DNA of 64,000 nucleotides from Pyrenula massariospora (GCA_021030905.1 JAGFMI010000005.1:62001-126000), one strand, 5' to 3'. Counted from the stretch's first letter, positions 12,820-23,625 are shown. Translations and numbers: made by a program. The notes: generated from the sequence alone by a model not told the origin.

Positions 12820-13431
12820 TGTTGCTAGCTAGAGAGCGTAGGTGTGGAATTAAGAGTCGTGAGATGAGCACAGGTATTTATGCGGAGGGTAGCGAGGTGC
12901 TCATCGCCGCGGTTAGGTGAGAGTGTCGGCGGGGACGTGGATACCAGCATCTGATGGAGCGCTAAATGGGGCAACGGCCGAGCCACCGTAAGAGATCGGC
13001 TCTGGGATTAACGACAGGATTAAATGATGAGTGAAATGAGCAAAGGTGGAGGTAGAAGGAAAGGCCCCAGCGGCTCCTCGGAGTTTAAGCTTCAAATTTA
13101 AGCTTAAGTTTAGCGCCACCCATATTTTCTTGGAAAGCATTTAGCATGTGACAGGACGGAGATTTCAGGACAAGGAAAATATCTACAGTTGTGCGGTGGT
13201 CGGATGTTACTCTTTGCTTACTACTCAACAGTAGAAATTGCTTGGCCAATGGGATACGAGTATGCGGTCTCGACAAATTCTAGTGCCAAAAGCTTGCATT
13301 CATTCAAGCTACGTGGAGAGTTCGGTCGCTCAATCGCTTTACAGTCTCCTAAGCTACTACCCAAGGTTAAATCGCAACGATAGCACTTTGAATTTCAATG
13401 AGAACCTCGTATCCAATATCCGCATTCTTTT
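12820..13431. other. Intergenic stretch between two minus-strand genes
   Basis: About 610 bases that must contain the TFIIE-alpha promoter and the Pan2 3' UTR. It is GC-rich near 12850-13080 and AT-richer after 13080. No gene, RNA or repeat was recognised. Confidence 0.4.
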
Positions 13432-16400
13432 TCATCTCAGTGGACTCCCTCCATTAGTTCCCGGTAAAGGCAGCTGTCCTTGAGCGCTCAACCGATTCCC
13501 CAACCCTTTCCCCACCCCGCCATCAGGATCGGGCGTATTTCTGCCGCTAACGACGACTTCGCTGCCTCCTGCACCGCCGCCTCTTCCAGGCCTCTTCGGG
13601 GGTTTATACCTAACTCTCTCCCCTTCCCTCCACAACCTGTCAACCATTTCTTTCCTCCACTCCTGTCCCTTGGCATCCCATCCCTCCCACTTTCTCCATA
13701 GTCTAAGCGCCATCATCGCGTCTTCGACGGAGTCATGCCCCTCAACAACTCCCTCAACTGGATCTTCTTGTATGAATTCAGAGAATACTACCCAGGCGAG
13801 GAAGCGCAGACTTAGCAGCCGACCACCAACCCCTTCCTTTGCAAACAAAGTGACCGTATCCCTGACTTGCGCTTTAGGAACTTGAAGATTGATCTTACGA
13901 AAATCAGCGTTAAGACCATGCCCAACAAATATGCAACCCAGATTTAGTAGTAGCCACAACTTCTTATACGCCACTTTGAGGGGGACGAGATCGTGGCTTG
14001 AGCGCGCAGGGTCGAGATCTCCTGGTCGGATGCCAGAGTATTGAGTTTTGTAATCGTGGATTTGGCTATGAGGTGTTATGATGTAGTCGTCGATGAATGG
14101 AATGCCGAAGCCGCTGTCGGAGTCGGCAATAAGCTCAGAACTGTCTGACACTGGAAAGCCACGTAGCACGGAGACCCGAGCTAGGGCTGACTTGCTGGGA
14201 CGGACCATTTCTGCCTCGGCACCTGAGTTCCCTTGGCGGAGGGTACTGCCCATTTCGTACACAGGTGGTTCTAGTTCGACAAACTCGGTATCAAGGGCGA
14301 TCGGCCAACCGGAGGTTGGATGCTCTGTGCGTGGGTCTAGACCCCTGCATGAAGACCGAGGCGGGATTTGGGTGATGGACCAATCTGAATAAAGGAGACT
14401 GCTGTTTAGTAATGCTTGCCAATTGTTGTCTATGGCACCATGGCCGGAGCGGATTTGGTAGGTGATGACCGATGGGGTCTTAAAGGCGGAGGATGAGTCA
14501 AAGGATAGCGCTTCTTCTTCGGATAATGAGGCTACAAGAAAATCATTCAGGAGATGCCAGGAGGGGGAACGGTCGCGGTCTCCGTCGGGAATATTGTTTA
14601 ATGGAGTGGAAATTTCGGCGTTGATAATGCTAACGAGGTGTGGACGATCTTGATCGGTAACCTTGACTTCTGCGACATATCCGACTAGTTCGTATATGAT
14701 AACATTGGAAGGATTCTGGTACTTTTGAGTTACAAGCTCAAATCCCTCAACGATGTGCATTGAATCCCCCATAATCAGAATCCCGATCTCCTTCGGTAAG
14801 AAGCCCTTGGTTGTCCATATATGGCGAAGCCTTGGATTCGGTGCTGCAGCATTGATCATGAGCACTTGAGGGATATGCTGAAAGTTGCGGCGAATAAAAG
14901 TCTGCGGTTGATACTTGTGGCACCTCTCACACCATCCACGGCTCGAGCTTTGCCGTTCAATGGAAGCCTTGAGGATGGACGAAAATTTGAAGGCTCGATT
15001 ATGACCGGTACCTTTCAGGTCTTGATTAGGATAGACAAGCTCGTTCACGTATGCTTTTCGTGGGTGACTGGTCTCAGTGCGGCACACCATGCATCGAATA
15101 GACTCTGTAGCTGCGGTGTTGAGCACCATGTCAAGACTATCGGTTGAACCGGCAATCTTGGCATAGTCTTGGGCTATCTGATTGAGGAAGAAGCGATTGG
15201 CTCCTTGGACGGTGAGCGATAATGTTGATGAAATTGTAGGAGTATGCTGTTCAAGCAGATGGAGATTAGTAGCTTCCCGTGATGCGCTGAAAGTTCGCAA
15301 CAAATTGGTCGCTTGGCAATTGATGCCATTGGCCTTCTCAAGCATGTCCAACAGAAAGCCAAGCTCACAGAGTAAGCAATGCTCCCCTACACAGTTCGTT
15401 GCGGTATGATGCAAAGCAAGATTTCGTATAAGGGGAGTAAATCGATACAGTTGTAGAAGCGCATTAAGGTATGAATTTGTAATGTGGGTTTCGAGACCGG
15501 AGTAGGTAGTCTTGTTGTAGTAACGAAAGTCGAAGTCATCCACCCCAAACTTACTGTACTTGATCTCCACATTTCCATACTTGAGGATCGTGTCTTCTTC
15601 GCCTTTGTCATTTAGTGTAGCATCAGCGAGCGATTCCGTCGCTTCGGAAACTCTACTTCCGGTTTTTGACCTTGAGCGTGGGGTCTCCCTGGCTTTTTCA
15701 CTCAAAAATTTCGGTGCTGCAAGCGAGGATTCGAGCAGTGAGCTGCGAGTGTCCTCAACTTGGTAGCGGAAGGTCTTTCTTGGCCATGGCCCACCTTGAC
15801 CTATCTCAGCCTGCTGCATGTAAGATAAAATGGATTGGTCAACCATTGGAGGAGGGGCTCCCATGTCAAATGATAAATCGCTAGGCCAAGCCGAGAGCAA
15901 TTTCTCGGTGTAGTATGGCATCCCAACGGCATTCAAAGGGCTATTATCCCAGTCCACTTGGACTGTTTTAATCGGTGGCTCATCTGGAAAAACAGTCTCC
16001 TGTCTAAATTTGCTGAAGTGAACCTTACTTTGGGAGCCCCAGAGAAGGATGGACAAATCTTGGTTCATAATAGCCAGTGCTTCACCGGACGGCGCAAGCT
16101 CCATCCGAATCATCTGCTCGACGTTTGCTTGATGAATTGTAGTCGTAGCGTTTGTATTCATCAGGTCTACGATTTGCATTCGTCCTAATTGTGACGCTAC
16201 AAAGCTGGTTGTTTGTAGCCGCGGGTGTAGGCGGATAAATGCTGCACCTGCAGGAAAAGAAATGGGATTAACCGCTTTCAGTTGCCTCAAATCGTATACG
16301 CTGGCCAGAGTCGCAACAGTCTGGATACCCGTGTACGACGATGTCAAGCCACATACCACAAGAAAGTCATTGCGAGCGTCCATATCGATGACATTGTTGT

Positions 16401-16938
16401 ATGGAGTTTTCCATTGGCCAGTGATTGTGAAAGTGGTTGGATCTAGAAAATCAACGGTCCCGTCTTCCGTTGCGGCACAGATGTTTTTGTTTCGCTTCAT
16501 CATCTGATACCTGCGCTGAGTTGGGATCTCGCTAATGATCTTGCCTTGGTTAACATCAATGACAAACATGACCGGTTGGAAACCGGCGACAAGTAGGTGG
16601 TCAGGATTAGAAGTAACTGTTGCGCATTGCAGGTCAATCATTTGTCCATGGATGAGATGCCAGATTGCAGGGCCTCTACGGCTGCTGAGATGAAGACTTC
16701 GCGGACCCACTGAGAGGATTCCGGTCTTGTGAAAAAGAATCTGCTTGATAGGGCCATCAGCGGCTTTGAGGGACGTGTAACGTTGTAGGTCCGGCCCATA
16801 GAACGACGCGAGACGGCCATTGCGGTGACCAACCCAGAGCAGTTCTTGTGTATCATCGAAAGCACAGCATGTCGGGCCATTCAGTATTGCTACAACGTCG
16901 GTCGTAACTCGGGTCAGCTCGCGCCAATCGGCCTCCAT
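13432..16938 (-). CDS. pan2: PAN2-PAN3 deadenylation complex catalytic subunit Pan2
   Basis: Poly(A)-specific 3'-5' exoribonuclease that, with Pan3, trims mRNA tails in the cytoplasm. Intronless, 1,168 aa from the Met of MEADWRELTRV, which matches the usual fungal Pan2 N-terminus; the frame is open 24 codons further upstream. Order: WD40-type propeller (about 1-350, e.g. LLWVGHRNGRLASFYGPDLQ), linker with the Pan3-binding region, inactive ubiquitin-hydrolase-like domain (about 470-830; N-terminal box reads YSGLETHITNSYLNALLQL with no catalytic Cys), and a DEDD exonuclease (about 880-1060). Exonuclease residues visible are Asp883 and the Glu of LDTEFVEL, the Asp in GHGLNADFRKI and the Asp in HDSVEDAMMAL. 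The C-terminus adds a Gly/Pro-rich tail. All elements expected of an active enzyme are present. Confidence 0.95.
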   Translation of the reverse strand: MEADWRELTRVTTDVVAILNGPTCCAFDDTQELLWVGHRNGRLASFYGPDLQRYTSLKAADGPIKQILFHKTGILSVGPRSLHLSSRRGPAIWHLIHGQMIDLQCATVTSNPDHLLVAGFQPVMFVIDVNQGKIISEIPTQRRYQMMKRNKNICAATEDGTVDFLDPTTFTITGQWKTPYNNVIDMDARNDFLVVCGLTSSYTGIQTVATLASVYDLRQLKAVNPISFPAGAAFIRLHPRLQTTSFVASQLGRMQIVDLMNTNATTTIHQANVEQMIRMELAPSGEALAIMNQDLSILLWGSQSKVHFSKFRQETVFPDEPPIKTVQVDWDNSPLNAVGMPYYTEKLLSAWPSDLSFDMGAPPPMVDQSILSYMQQAEIGQGGPWPRKTFRYQVEDTRSSLLESSLAAPKFLSEKARETPRSRSKTGSRVSEATESLADATLNDKGEEDTILKYGNVEIKYSKFGVDDFDFRYYNKTTYSGLETHITNSYLNALLQLYRFTPLIRNLALHHTATNCVGEHCLLCELGFLLDMLEKANGINCQATNLLRTFSASREATNLHLLEQHTPTISSTLSLTVQGANRFFLNQIAQDYAKIAGSTDSLDMVLNTAATESIRCMVCRTETSHPRKAYVNELVYPNQDLKGTGHNRAFKFSSILKASIERQSSSRGWCERCHKYQPQTFIRRNFQHIPQVLMINAAAPNPRLRHIWTTKGFLPKEIGILIMGDSMHIVEGFELVTQKYQNPSNVIIYELVGYVAEVKVTDQDRPHLVSIINAEISTPLNNIPDGDRDRSPSWHLLNDFLVASLSEEEALSFDSSSAFKTPSVITYQIRSGHGAIDNNWQALLNSSLLYSDWSITQIPPRSSCRGLDPRTEHPTSGWPIALDTEFVELEPPVYEMGSTLRQGNSGAEAEMVRPSKSALARVSVLRGFPVSDSSELIADSDSGFGIPFIDDYIITPHSQIHDYKTQYSGIRPGDLDPARSSHDLVPLKVAYKKLWLLLNLGCIFVGHGLNADFRKINLQVPKAQVRDTVTLFAKEGVGGRLLSLRFLAWVVFSEFIQEDPVEGVVEGHDSVEDAMMALRLWRKWEGWDAKGQEWRKEMVDRLWREGERVRYKPPKRPGRGGGAGGSEVVVSGRNTPDPDGGVGKGLGNRLSAQGQLPLPGTNGGSPLR

Positions 16939-17558
16939 GATCGACACTCGCCTGAATGGGAGCAGATCAAGGATCCGGGGGAATGTTTCATCGCCGCAAA
17001 TATCTCTCAATGACTGTAAATGACTCGGAAAGATGGGAAAAGGATCACCGCCGTCGTGGCCTCATGGTGTGTATGTGTTTACTGGCAGATGCGGCGCCTT
17101 GGGAGTTGGCTTGCCTGGAGGCAGTCCGCTAACTCGTTTACGGGTCGGCCCGGAGATCTTCCGATCCTACTATCTATAATAAACAACTCTAGACGGTAGA
17201 GTCACTGTCCAAAGTACACTAAACCGTCAAGCTTCCTTTCACCATATTCTGAACTTCATTCTATTATTGAGATACGGCTTGGCTAACTAGATGTCGAGAC
17301 TACGCTTCGTTTGAATCTTGGATCATGTAGCCCTTCATATTTTCAAACACCGTGCGATGCTTTTCATGACATACTATTCTCTTACCTAACATTCTCTCGG
17401 CACTGCTAGGAGCATTGTCATATGTCACCTCAAATATATTTAGCGCCAATACCGTCTTATTACCTCCTAATGTGAAGGAATCGGTTTTCAGCACTATCCT
17501 AGCCTGCTGATTCTCTCGTCACATCCCGACACCACTTCGAGATGGTACAAATCAAATC
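16939..17558. other. Intergenic stretch upstream of Pan2
   Basis: About 620 bases with the presumed Pan2 promoter. AT content rises visibly from about 17160, where the AT-rich block that includes the coiled-coil relic begins. A minus-strand frame of 64 codons (17300-17494) lacks recognisable features. Confidence 0.35.
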
Positions 17559-18217
17559 GTGATCACCGATCTGGACCAAGTGATACAAGATCTCCACTAA
17601 AGCATTCAGCAAAGCATTGTCCAGGAATCTCAACTGATCCATGACCAGAACGACAGGATTCAGACACTTTAAAAGGAACTCCAAAGTCTCAAGACAGAAG
17701 TGCAAAGGATGTGAGTTTGCAGCCAGAGTGCCTCGTCAGCCTTTTGGAAAATCTTGATAAATTCAGCATACAGCCCAGTATCAACACCGCGGTCCCAACT
17801 CTACAGCATCTATCGACCACTTTCTCAAACGCTAACAGGCAATTTTTCCTGGTTGAGATGAATGTGCGTGTTGAGCATGGGAACCCTACAATCGCGGTAT
17901 GATTAGCCTTCTCATTCTATTAGATCGCCAGATGCTGATGCTAATACCGGTGCTTTTAGTCATTTTGTTTAAAGCTCACAGGACATTTTTGGAATTACCA
18001 AGCTCCGGATTCCCCTGTATTTGAGGCGCAATTCCGTGCGACATCGCCCGAAGATCGGATCAAAAAACAGGTCAAAGATGAATTACCGAAAGTATTCGTT
18101 GGGGAAAAGCCCAGGACTAAATCGCTCTTCTGGAATGATCTAGCAAAATTATCACAAGCCTCGGGACTAGACAAGATAATCCTCTTAAATCCTAATTCAT
18201 CAAGCGAGATATCGTAG
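17559..18217 (+). pseudogene. Degraded coiled-coil gene, family unknown
   Basis: A decayed or badly interrupted host gene. The first part (17559-17712) reads as a heptad-like coiled coil, with pieces such as SIQQSIVQESQLIHDQNDR and KELQSLKTEVQRM. It is interrupted in frame at two places where TAA stands in a glutamine-rich context, as expected from C-to-T change of CAA. A second open piece (from 17711, another frame) contains PECLVSLLENLDKFSIQPS. It is joined through a convincing 63-nt intron (17897-17959, GTATGA donor, TGCTAATAC branch site, TTTTAG) to an 85-codon exon with GHFWNYQAPDSPVFEAQFRA and ends at TAG 18215-18217. Open minus-strand frames over the same DNA look like shadows, because they turn Gln and Asp codons into Leu and Ile/Val. 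I do not recognise the family. Confidence 0.4.
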
Positions 18218-19114
18218 GCAGATACCTCAAGCTTAAAAATCAAATTATACGTTTTGCGACAATGAGCATATTGATAATCCGCATGGGTTGTAACGGCCAA
18301 GTCTTCGAACCAAGGCCCAATCGTGGAGAGGACCCTCATTATCGAAACACTCTAGCCCATGCTGCAGTAGCATAGCACGATCTTCACTTCTTAAAAAGTA
18401 TCCATCTGTCGTCTGAGGGTGTTACCCGCCACTCTATTTACTTTATATATCGAAAGTGTGGCATGGCGACCGGGAATACTCGTACTTTGAACTGCATAGT
18501 AAATACCGATAGCACAATCGAGTCTTCAACAGCTTGATCTATGTCGACTGCGGTGCAGTAATCGACGCACAGAAGATGAATTGCGTATTTTATAATTTCA
18601 TCTATCAGCAACAGAGCATATAGCTCCTTTTTAAACTTAATTTCCGCACGGAAGCTGGGAAGCTAGTCTTCGCTCTTTCAAGCTTACATATGTTCCGCCT
18701 GCAGCGACGTCTATATCGCAACGTAGAACGCTCTAACGGACCACAGTATTTTCAAATTGAATTGGGATCTCACGCGTGGTCTTAAATGTATCATGAAAAT
18801 AGCTCATTTAATGGTGGCGAATTCTAACCCGTAGACAATCCGTCTTGTCTGTGTTCCAGACCATAGCTCTTCTGAATAAGCGTGTTATCATAAAGCCTGT
18901 CCTCTGAAGGCAGGATTCTGGATGGCGAAGAAGGCAGGGCCAATCCTTCACACGTACTACCGCATTTGAGACTTTTATGTCAAGTTCAAGTCCGACAGTA
19001 CGCCGGTCCAATAGTCTAATTTCTCTCATTTTGTCTAAACTCCGAATAAGCGGTGAAAAACAAACCTCTATTTGCTAGCAAAAACATCACAACACTCTAA
19101 TCCACTCAAGCACG
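18218..19114. other. AT-rich gene-free stretch
   Basis: About 900 bases, visibly AT-rich with many TpA steps, short frames only and no recognisable gene. Together with the neighbouring relic it may be an old repeat-induced point mutation (RIP) affected block, but no parent element can be named. Confidence 0.3.
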
Positions 19115-19705
19115 TCACGCCCTCCCTGCAGTTGTGACAGGATAATGCCGCGGCATCCTCCTCCAAATCAGCACTGGCTGCCTCCTAACGCCGCCAATGT
19201 CCACAAACCCTTCCAACCCCAGCGTCAACTCATCCCCCCGAAGCTGCATCACCCTGGTCTGCACGTTCCCCTGCCAATTTGGAAAATTCACCAGCTGCAT
19301 CTTGTGCCTCACCATCATCCTGTCCCCCACCTCGTCCAGCCGGAAAGGCCCTGCATATCCGAGATAGCGTTTCGTTGATTCTGCGAGCTCAGCCTGGCTC
19401 GCGTTTCCAGGCTCTGCAGAGGCGTAAGGCGTTTGTCCAGGCCGGAGGAGAGTCGCGGACATATAGCCGTCTTCTGTGTAGAGGAGGATGCCTTCGGCGT
19501 CTGGGCCAAGTGGGTAGGCCATGTCATCGGGATTGTCGACTGACGGGGCGCAGTAGGACACGAGGGACCAAGCACCGACAAGAGAAGATAGGACGGTGGA
19601 GGGTTCTCGGCTTGATCTGGAGGAGGATAGCAGCGTAGTGAAGGGTGCGTCGACATCGATTGATACTCCGTACAGGGCGCGGGAAGGGAAATCGAAAGAC
19701 TCCAT
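19115..19705 (-). CDS. Lipocalin-like domain protein
   Basis: Single-exon protein of 196 aa. The core from about residue 40 reads SSLVGAWSLVSY, then AYPLGPDAEGILLYTEDGY, MSATLLRPGQTPYA, YLGYAGPFRLDE and MVRHKMQLVNFPNW. This is the standard layout of the fungal Lipocalin_5 family (a small beta-barrel), in which the G-x-W motif opens the domain and the phrase YPLGPDAEG..LYT.DGYMSA is diagnostic. No signal peptide or membrane segment is visible, so it is probably cytosolic. Members are found alone or beside metabolic clusters and a ligand is generally not known. Here no biosynthetic genes flank it. The C-terminus (RMPRHYPVTTAGRA) is unremarkable. Confidence 0.85.
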   Translation of the reverse strand: MESFDFPSRALYGVSIDVDAPFTTLLSSSRSSREPSTVLSSLVGAWSLVSYCAPSVDNPDDMAYPLGPDAEGILLYTEDGYMSATLLRPGQTPYASAEPGNASQAELAESTKRYLGYAGPFRLDEVGDRMMVRHKMQLVNFPNWQGNVQTRVMQLRGDELTLGLEGFVDIGGVRRQPVLIWRRMPRHYPVTTAGRA

Positions 19706-21138
19706 AAATTCTATGACCCGGATATCTAGAAATTATAAGCAAAATCTGAGCTCTTGACTTCTCTGTGTCTGAAAAAGGGCTTGAGCAGGGACGAGACTTC
19801 TGATCAGACGTAGGCGATCTGTGTCTAATGAAGCGAAGGCAACTTCAGACAGCGCTGAGTCCGTACGAATTTATATGTGAGGTGTCTCTGTCCTTGAGAT
19901 TCCAGATCGAAGGTACCAGATTTCTCTTCAATTACCGCAGCAGATATTGTCGGTCATTGGAATTCCACACTGCAACCGTAACGATTGATTATGCCACACC
20001 AACGTAATGCACCGTCGACACCAAAACCAGGGCCTTGGGCCTGGTTCTTCCAAGCTGTCTAGATCATGTAGGGGCCGAGACGGTAGAGACCGGAACAAAC
20101 ATCGTTGCAGAGCTAGACAGAGCCGCCATTTTGAAAAAGGCCTCTTGGACTAGACTTGTGACTTCAATGGCGACGAAGCACTTGTCAATGGAGCATTCGA
20201 CGAAGATATACCGCACTAGTAAGGAACAGAAAGCCGATTGAATGTGGCAACGAGAATAAAAGTTTGATGACGGACAGACGGTGAACGATGGTACCTACAA
20301 TTTGACCTAGCCAGAAAAGGCCAGTACTTCACGGTGAGAAACATATGATCCGCAGAGGCATTTGGCCAGAACATTGTGGAGGAGAAGATCATGTACCGAA
20401 TTGAGCCATAGTTGGTCTAAATAAGCGCTCACGAGACTCATGGAGAGCTGATTGATTTGACCTGGAGGTCAGTGTGGAGTGTATTGCATCAGTCTGGCCC
20501 TGGAAGATAGAAAGGATTCTCGGCCGACGCGGCTATGAACAAGGGGGCTTCGGCATTGGCGGAGCATTGACTTTGAAAGACACACATCATCAGAAGCCTG
20601 GATTTAGGCGCGTGAGAAGGGCGACTGAGAGAGCGTGCGGCCCGCAGTAGCCGCGGCTGCATGACCACATTAAGGGTGGACGAAACTCGGTGTGTGAGTG
20701 AGGTATCTGAGCGGAGGTTAAGGTATGATAGAGAAAGCGAGGGTCGGACGGAGGGTAGGAGAGCCCGAGCCCACCAGCCGCTTAACCGTTTCCGCACCGA
20801 CGCAGAGGATGAGGGATGAAATTGGCGCGGAGGCCTTCCGTGGGTATGAGGAGCATCAAATTGACTCTGCCATGACCCCCCCGACGCAGGCTTCTGCCTC
20901 CTTTTCCCCATAATGCGTCCCTGCCAGATACTGCGGACGTCCTATGAATGTCCCATGAATGTGAGATGATCAAGCTTACCGCCTCCAATGCGTCGCCCTC
21001 CAACCACTGTCCCGCCAGCCCCCTCATCCAATCGTATTCGGTCGCCTACTTCTAGCACCACCTCTTTGCTTCTTACGGCTACGCTGTAGAAGCAGCCACA
21101 GATCCTCGAAATACCTCTGACTTCCCGCCCCGTCGATC
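19706..21138. promoter_or_regulatory. Divergent intergenic region, lipocalin-like gene and Tco89-like gene
   Basis: About 1.4 kb between two divergent start codons. Frames on both strands (for example 20489-20911, minus) have random-looking composition. The 300 bases before 21139 are pyrimidine-rich and contain runs such as cgtcgccctccaaccactgt, usual for a fungal leader. No specific factor site was identified. Confidence 0.4.
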
Positions 21139-22857
21139 ATGTTGCCTTCACACCAGTCGCCGTCTCCTTCATCTTTCAAGCGGCCGTCTCTTTCAGACAG
21201 GGCTTCCTCAACACATTCCCTCTCCTCGTCCGGCAAGCAACTCAAGGCGAGCCGGCCCCACGTTGTAGGGCAGCGGTCTCACACGCGAAACACCTCATAT
21301 GGCAAGAATCTTAACAAGTTACCCAAGATTCACTCTTCACAAGCGATCGCCGACGGCACCGTTCGAAATCACCAGCGCAAAGGTTCTGGTCCAGGCGCCG
21401 CCACGCCTTCTACCAGCCCCAAGGTTCATTTCAAACGAAACAAGTCGCACGTTTCTTTGAACAAAAATACATCTTCAACCGCCCTGAAAAGAAATCATTC
21501 TGCTACATCTATAGCGCGAAATCATTCCGCTACACAGCTCAAGAAGCATGGTTTAGCCCCTCTAACTCCAGCGAGACCGCTGAAGAACGACCCGCAGAAA
21601 GACACTGGGTTTCAATTTGGCAATGGCGAGACCTCTTCAGATGAAGAAGAAGCTGAATGGGAAGACACCTCTCATTCACCAGAGACAACCAGACAAAATT
21701 CTGCGTACTCCACGCGTCCCACGAGTCCAGTGGAAACGAGACCTATGAAAGAGCAGCAAAGACCCAGTTCTCCTCCGCCACCATTCATGAAGCCAACACA
21801 CCGCTCGAGTCCATCCCTTACTGCCCAGAGTCAAGACCTAGATCACAACAAGAAGCCTCCAGATCTTTTGCACCACAACCCCAAGTCAGGAGCTGTTCCC
21901 GCGATGTCCTCGGTATCCGCGATGGCGACAAAGTCGCAAACCAATCTTAAGGCTACGGAGCCAAAACCTACGGCCAATGGAGTTGGAAAAGGGACTCCTA
22001 CTGGCGCTTCAACATCCACCTCAATTGAATATGGAATCTCAAAGTTCATTGGAACGAGCGCGCCATCGAGAGGATCATCTTCCAACGCAATGGAAGCAGA
22101 TGACTCGTATGGTTCGCCATCATCCTTCCTCCCAAACCACTTGCCCAAAACCAATTCTCTCTCCCAGCCTAAAACCACACACCGACAACCCTCTACTCCA
22201 GTATCCAGTCGCACCCAGCAACGCCTCGACCTTCAGCGCCGTGAAACAATGCGCGCCTCTACAACCCCGACCCCGTCTAATCCCGCCCATGACCCTTCCT
22301 CATCCCTCCAAATGCCACGCCCTGGTTCGCGCAATCGCACACGGGCCAGCGCGATCGGCCCCGTGGATCCCAAAACCGCGCGTCAAGACTACGAATCCTC
22401 GAGCCGCCAGCTCAACGTCGTGCGACGATTCCGCAACCCTATCACCGAAAGTCTATCCCGGCTACGCGATTCCGGCGCACTGAACACCCAGACCACAGGA
22501 AACGCAAAAGGGAAATCCCGACCAGAAGCTGGCCCTCGCCCCGCCAGCCGCGCCGGCCCCGTCGCCGCAGCGAACGGTCGCACCGCGCCGAATGGCTCCG
22601 CTGGCGACCCCCTGAACATCAACGGGAAGCTTTTGAGCCGGAGCTTGGAGGAACGGCGGCAGGAGCATGATCTGCAGGCACGGCCGAGAGTCAGGTTCCA
22701 GAGGCAAGGGAGCCACGACGACATTGGATTGAGCCGAAGTAGGGGGGATACGGATGATGAGGAGGAAGTGGTGGGGAGGGGGTTGGTTGCTGGAGGGAGG
22801 GACGAGGTGGAGTTACTGCGGAGGATTTGGGCCGCAAAGGTGTGGGTTGGGGGTTGA
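21139..22857 (+). CDS. TORC1 subunit Tco89-like protein
   Basis: 572-aa, single-exon, Ser/Pro/Arg-rich and largely disordered. It matches my recollection of the fungal Tco89-type pattern in order: SRPHVVGQRSHTRNTSYGKN, LNKLPKIHSSQAIADGT, then repeated basic-serine motifs (HFKRNKSHVSLNKN, ALKRNHSATSIARN, NHSATQLKKHGL), an acidic patch DEEEAEWEDTSHSPE, and a C-terminal segment RQLNVVRRFRNPITESLSRL. In yeast, Tco89 is a vacuolar-membrane TORC1 component phosphorylated on many serines; the R-x-x-S motifs here fit basophilic kinase sites. No membrane segment or catalytic domain is present. The assignment rests on motif order, not on a fold, and it could be another low-complexity TOR-linked protein. 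Confidence 0.6.
   Translation: MLPSHQSPSPSSFKRPSLSDRASSTHSLSSSGKQLKASRPHVVGQRSHTRNTSYGKNLNKLPKIHSSQAIADGTVRNHQRKGSGPGAATPSTSPKVHFKRNKSHVSLNKNTSSTALKRNHSATSIARNHSATQLKKHGLAPLTPARPLKNDPQKDTGFQFGNGETSSDEEEAEWEDTSHSPETTRQNSAYSTRPTSPVETRPMKEQQRPSSPPPPFMKPTHRSSPSLTAQSQDLDHNKKPPDLLHHNPKSGAVPAMSSVSAMATKSQTNLKATEPKPTANGVGKGTPTGASTSTSIEYGISKFIGTSAPSRGSSSNAMEADDSYGSPSSFLPNHLPKTNSLSQPKTTHRQPSTPVSSRTQQRLDLQRRETMRASTTPTPSNPAHDPSSSLQMPRPGSRNRTRASAIGPVDPKTARQDYESSSRQLNVVRRFRNPITESLSRLRDSGALNTQTTGNAKGKSRPEAGPRPASRAGPVAAANGRTAPNGSAGDPLNINGKLLSRSLEERRQEHDLQARPRVRFQRQGSHDDIGLSRSRGDTDDEEEVVGRGLVAGGRDEVELLRRIWAAKVWVGG
21478..21551 (+). repeat. Internal RNHSAT coding repeat
   Basis: Two near-identical coding units (KRNHSATSI then ARNHSATQL), preceded by the related KRNKSHVSL, inside the Tco89-like protein. 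The unit spacing is about 24-27 nt. Such basic-Ser repeats are part of the protein family rather than a DNA repeat element. Confidence 0.6.
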
Positions 22858-23625
22858 TGATTGTCGCGGTTTGTTGGTTGATGGTCTCTACACATCGTTC
22901 AAGCGCTAATTTTTATATTGGCAAACGCACGTTAATTATTTCGTTTGCTGTCGAGTTGAACTACTATTCCTGGGCACAATGTCGAGACGAAGGGCTCCCG
23001 AGCGTTGAATTTTCTCATTGCTTATTTGGGTCTGCGGCGATTTTTAATTACCATCTCTTGACGAACTATAGATTCCTAGACCTTTTGTGTCTTCTGGCGG
23101 GCTACTGCCTTGACCTTGGCGGAAGGTTATTTGAGTAATGAATGGTACTACACGAATGACATGAGAACGGCATGAGTTTTCAATCTATCGAGCAGTTTGA
23201 AAAAGAATTGTGTGTATTATGTGTAATGATGCTATGGTAGACTAAAGGTGAAGGCTCGTCATGGAGATTCACCTGAATTAGGTATGTGGGTGGCCGTTTT
23301 AAGGCATGAGTTTAGTCCTGGCGAGTGACAGAGATTGTACGCAGAATTCGGGAAGGACCCATTGCTGTGGGTCTTGTCAGATTGTGGAGCGGATGCTGGA
23401 CTTTTTCGCTCTTTGTGTTCCCAGGAAACGCGCATCTCCCACTACCAGACGATAAGGTAGGGACAAAGGGCCACGTGCCTACACCTTCGGTAGGAATCGA
23501 TCATCCCAATGCTTCAAATAGTAGCAACACTAATGTGCCACCTGCCATGAAAATGGTAAATGAACACATGATGAAAGGGAGTCGTGAAATCTCTCTGCTC
23601 CAGCAAACAACATTCAGTCTCCACA
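22858..23625. other. Convergent intergenic stretch
   Basis: About 770 bases between the 3' ends of the Tco89-like and Ran-binding genes. AT-rich to about 23270. No gene, RNA or repeat recognised; the open frame 23325-23753 is antisense to the end of the Ran-binding gene and unsupported. Confidence 0.4.

Noticed and set aside
17995-18339. Minus-strand open frame of 114 codons as a gene
   Set aside because: It overlaps a plus-strand exon with a better intron signal and more natural composition; the minus frame is rich in Ser/Leu/Ile as expected of the shadow of a charged coding exon.
20489-20911. Minus-strand frame of 140 codons upstream of the Tco89-like gene
   Set aside because: Arg/Ser/Pro-rich chance composition in a GC-rich leader region, no domain, no splice context.
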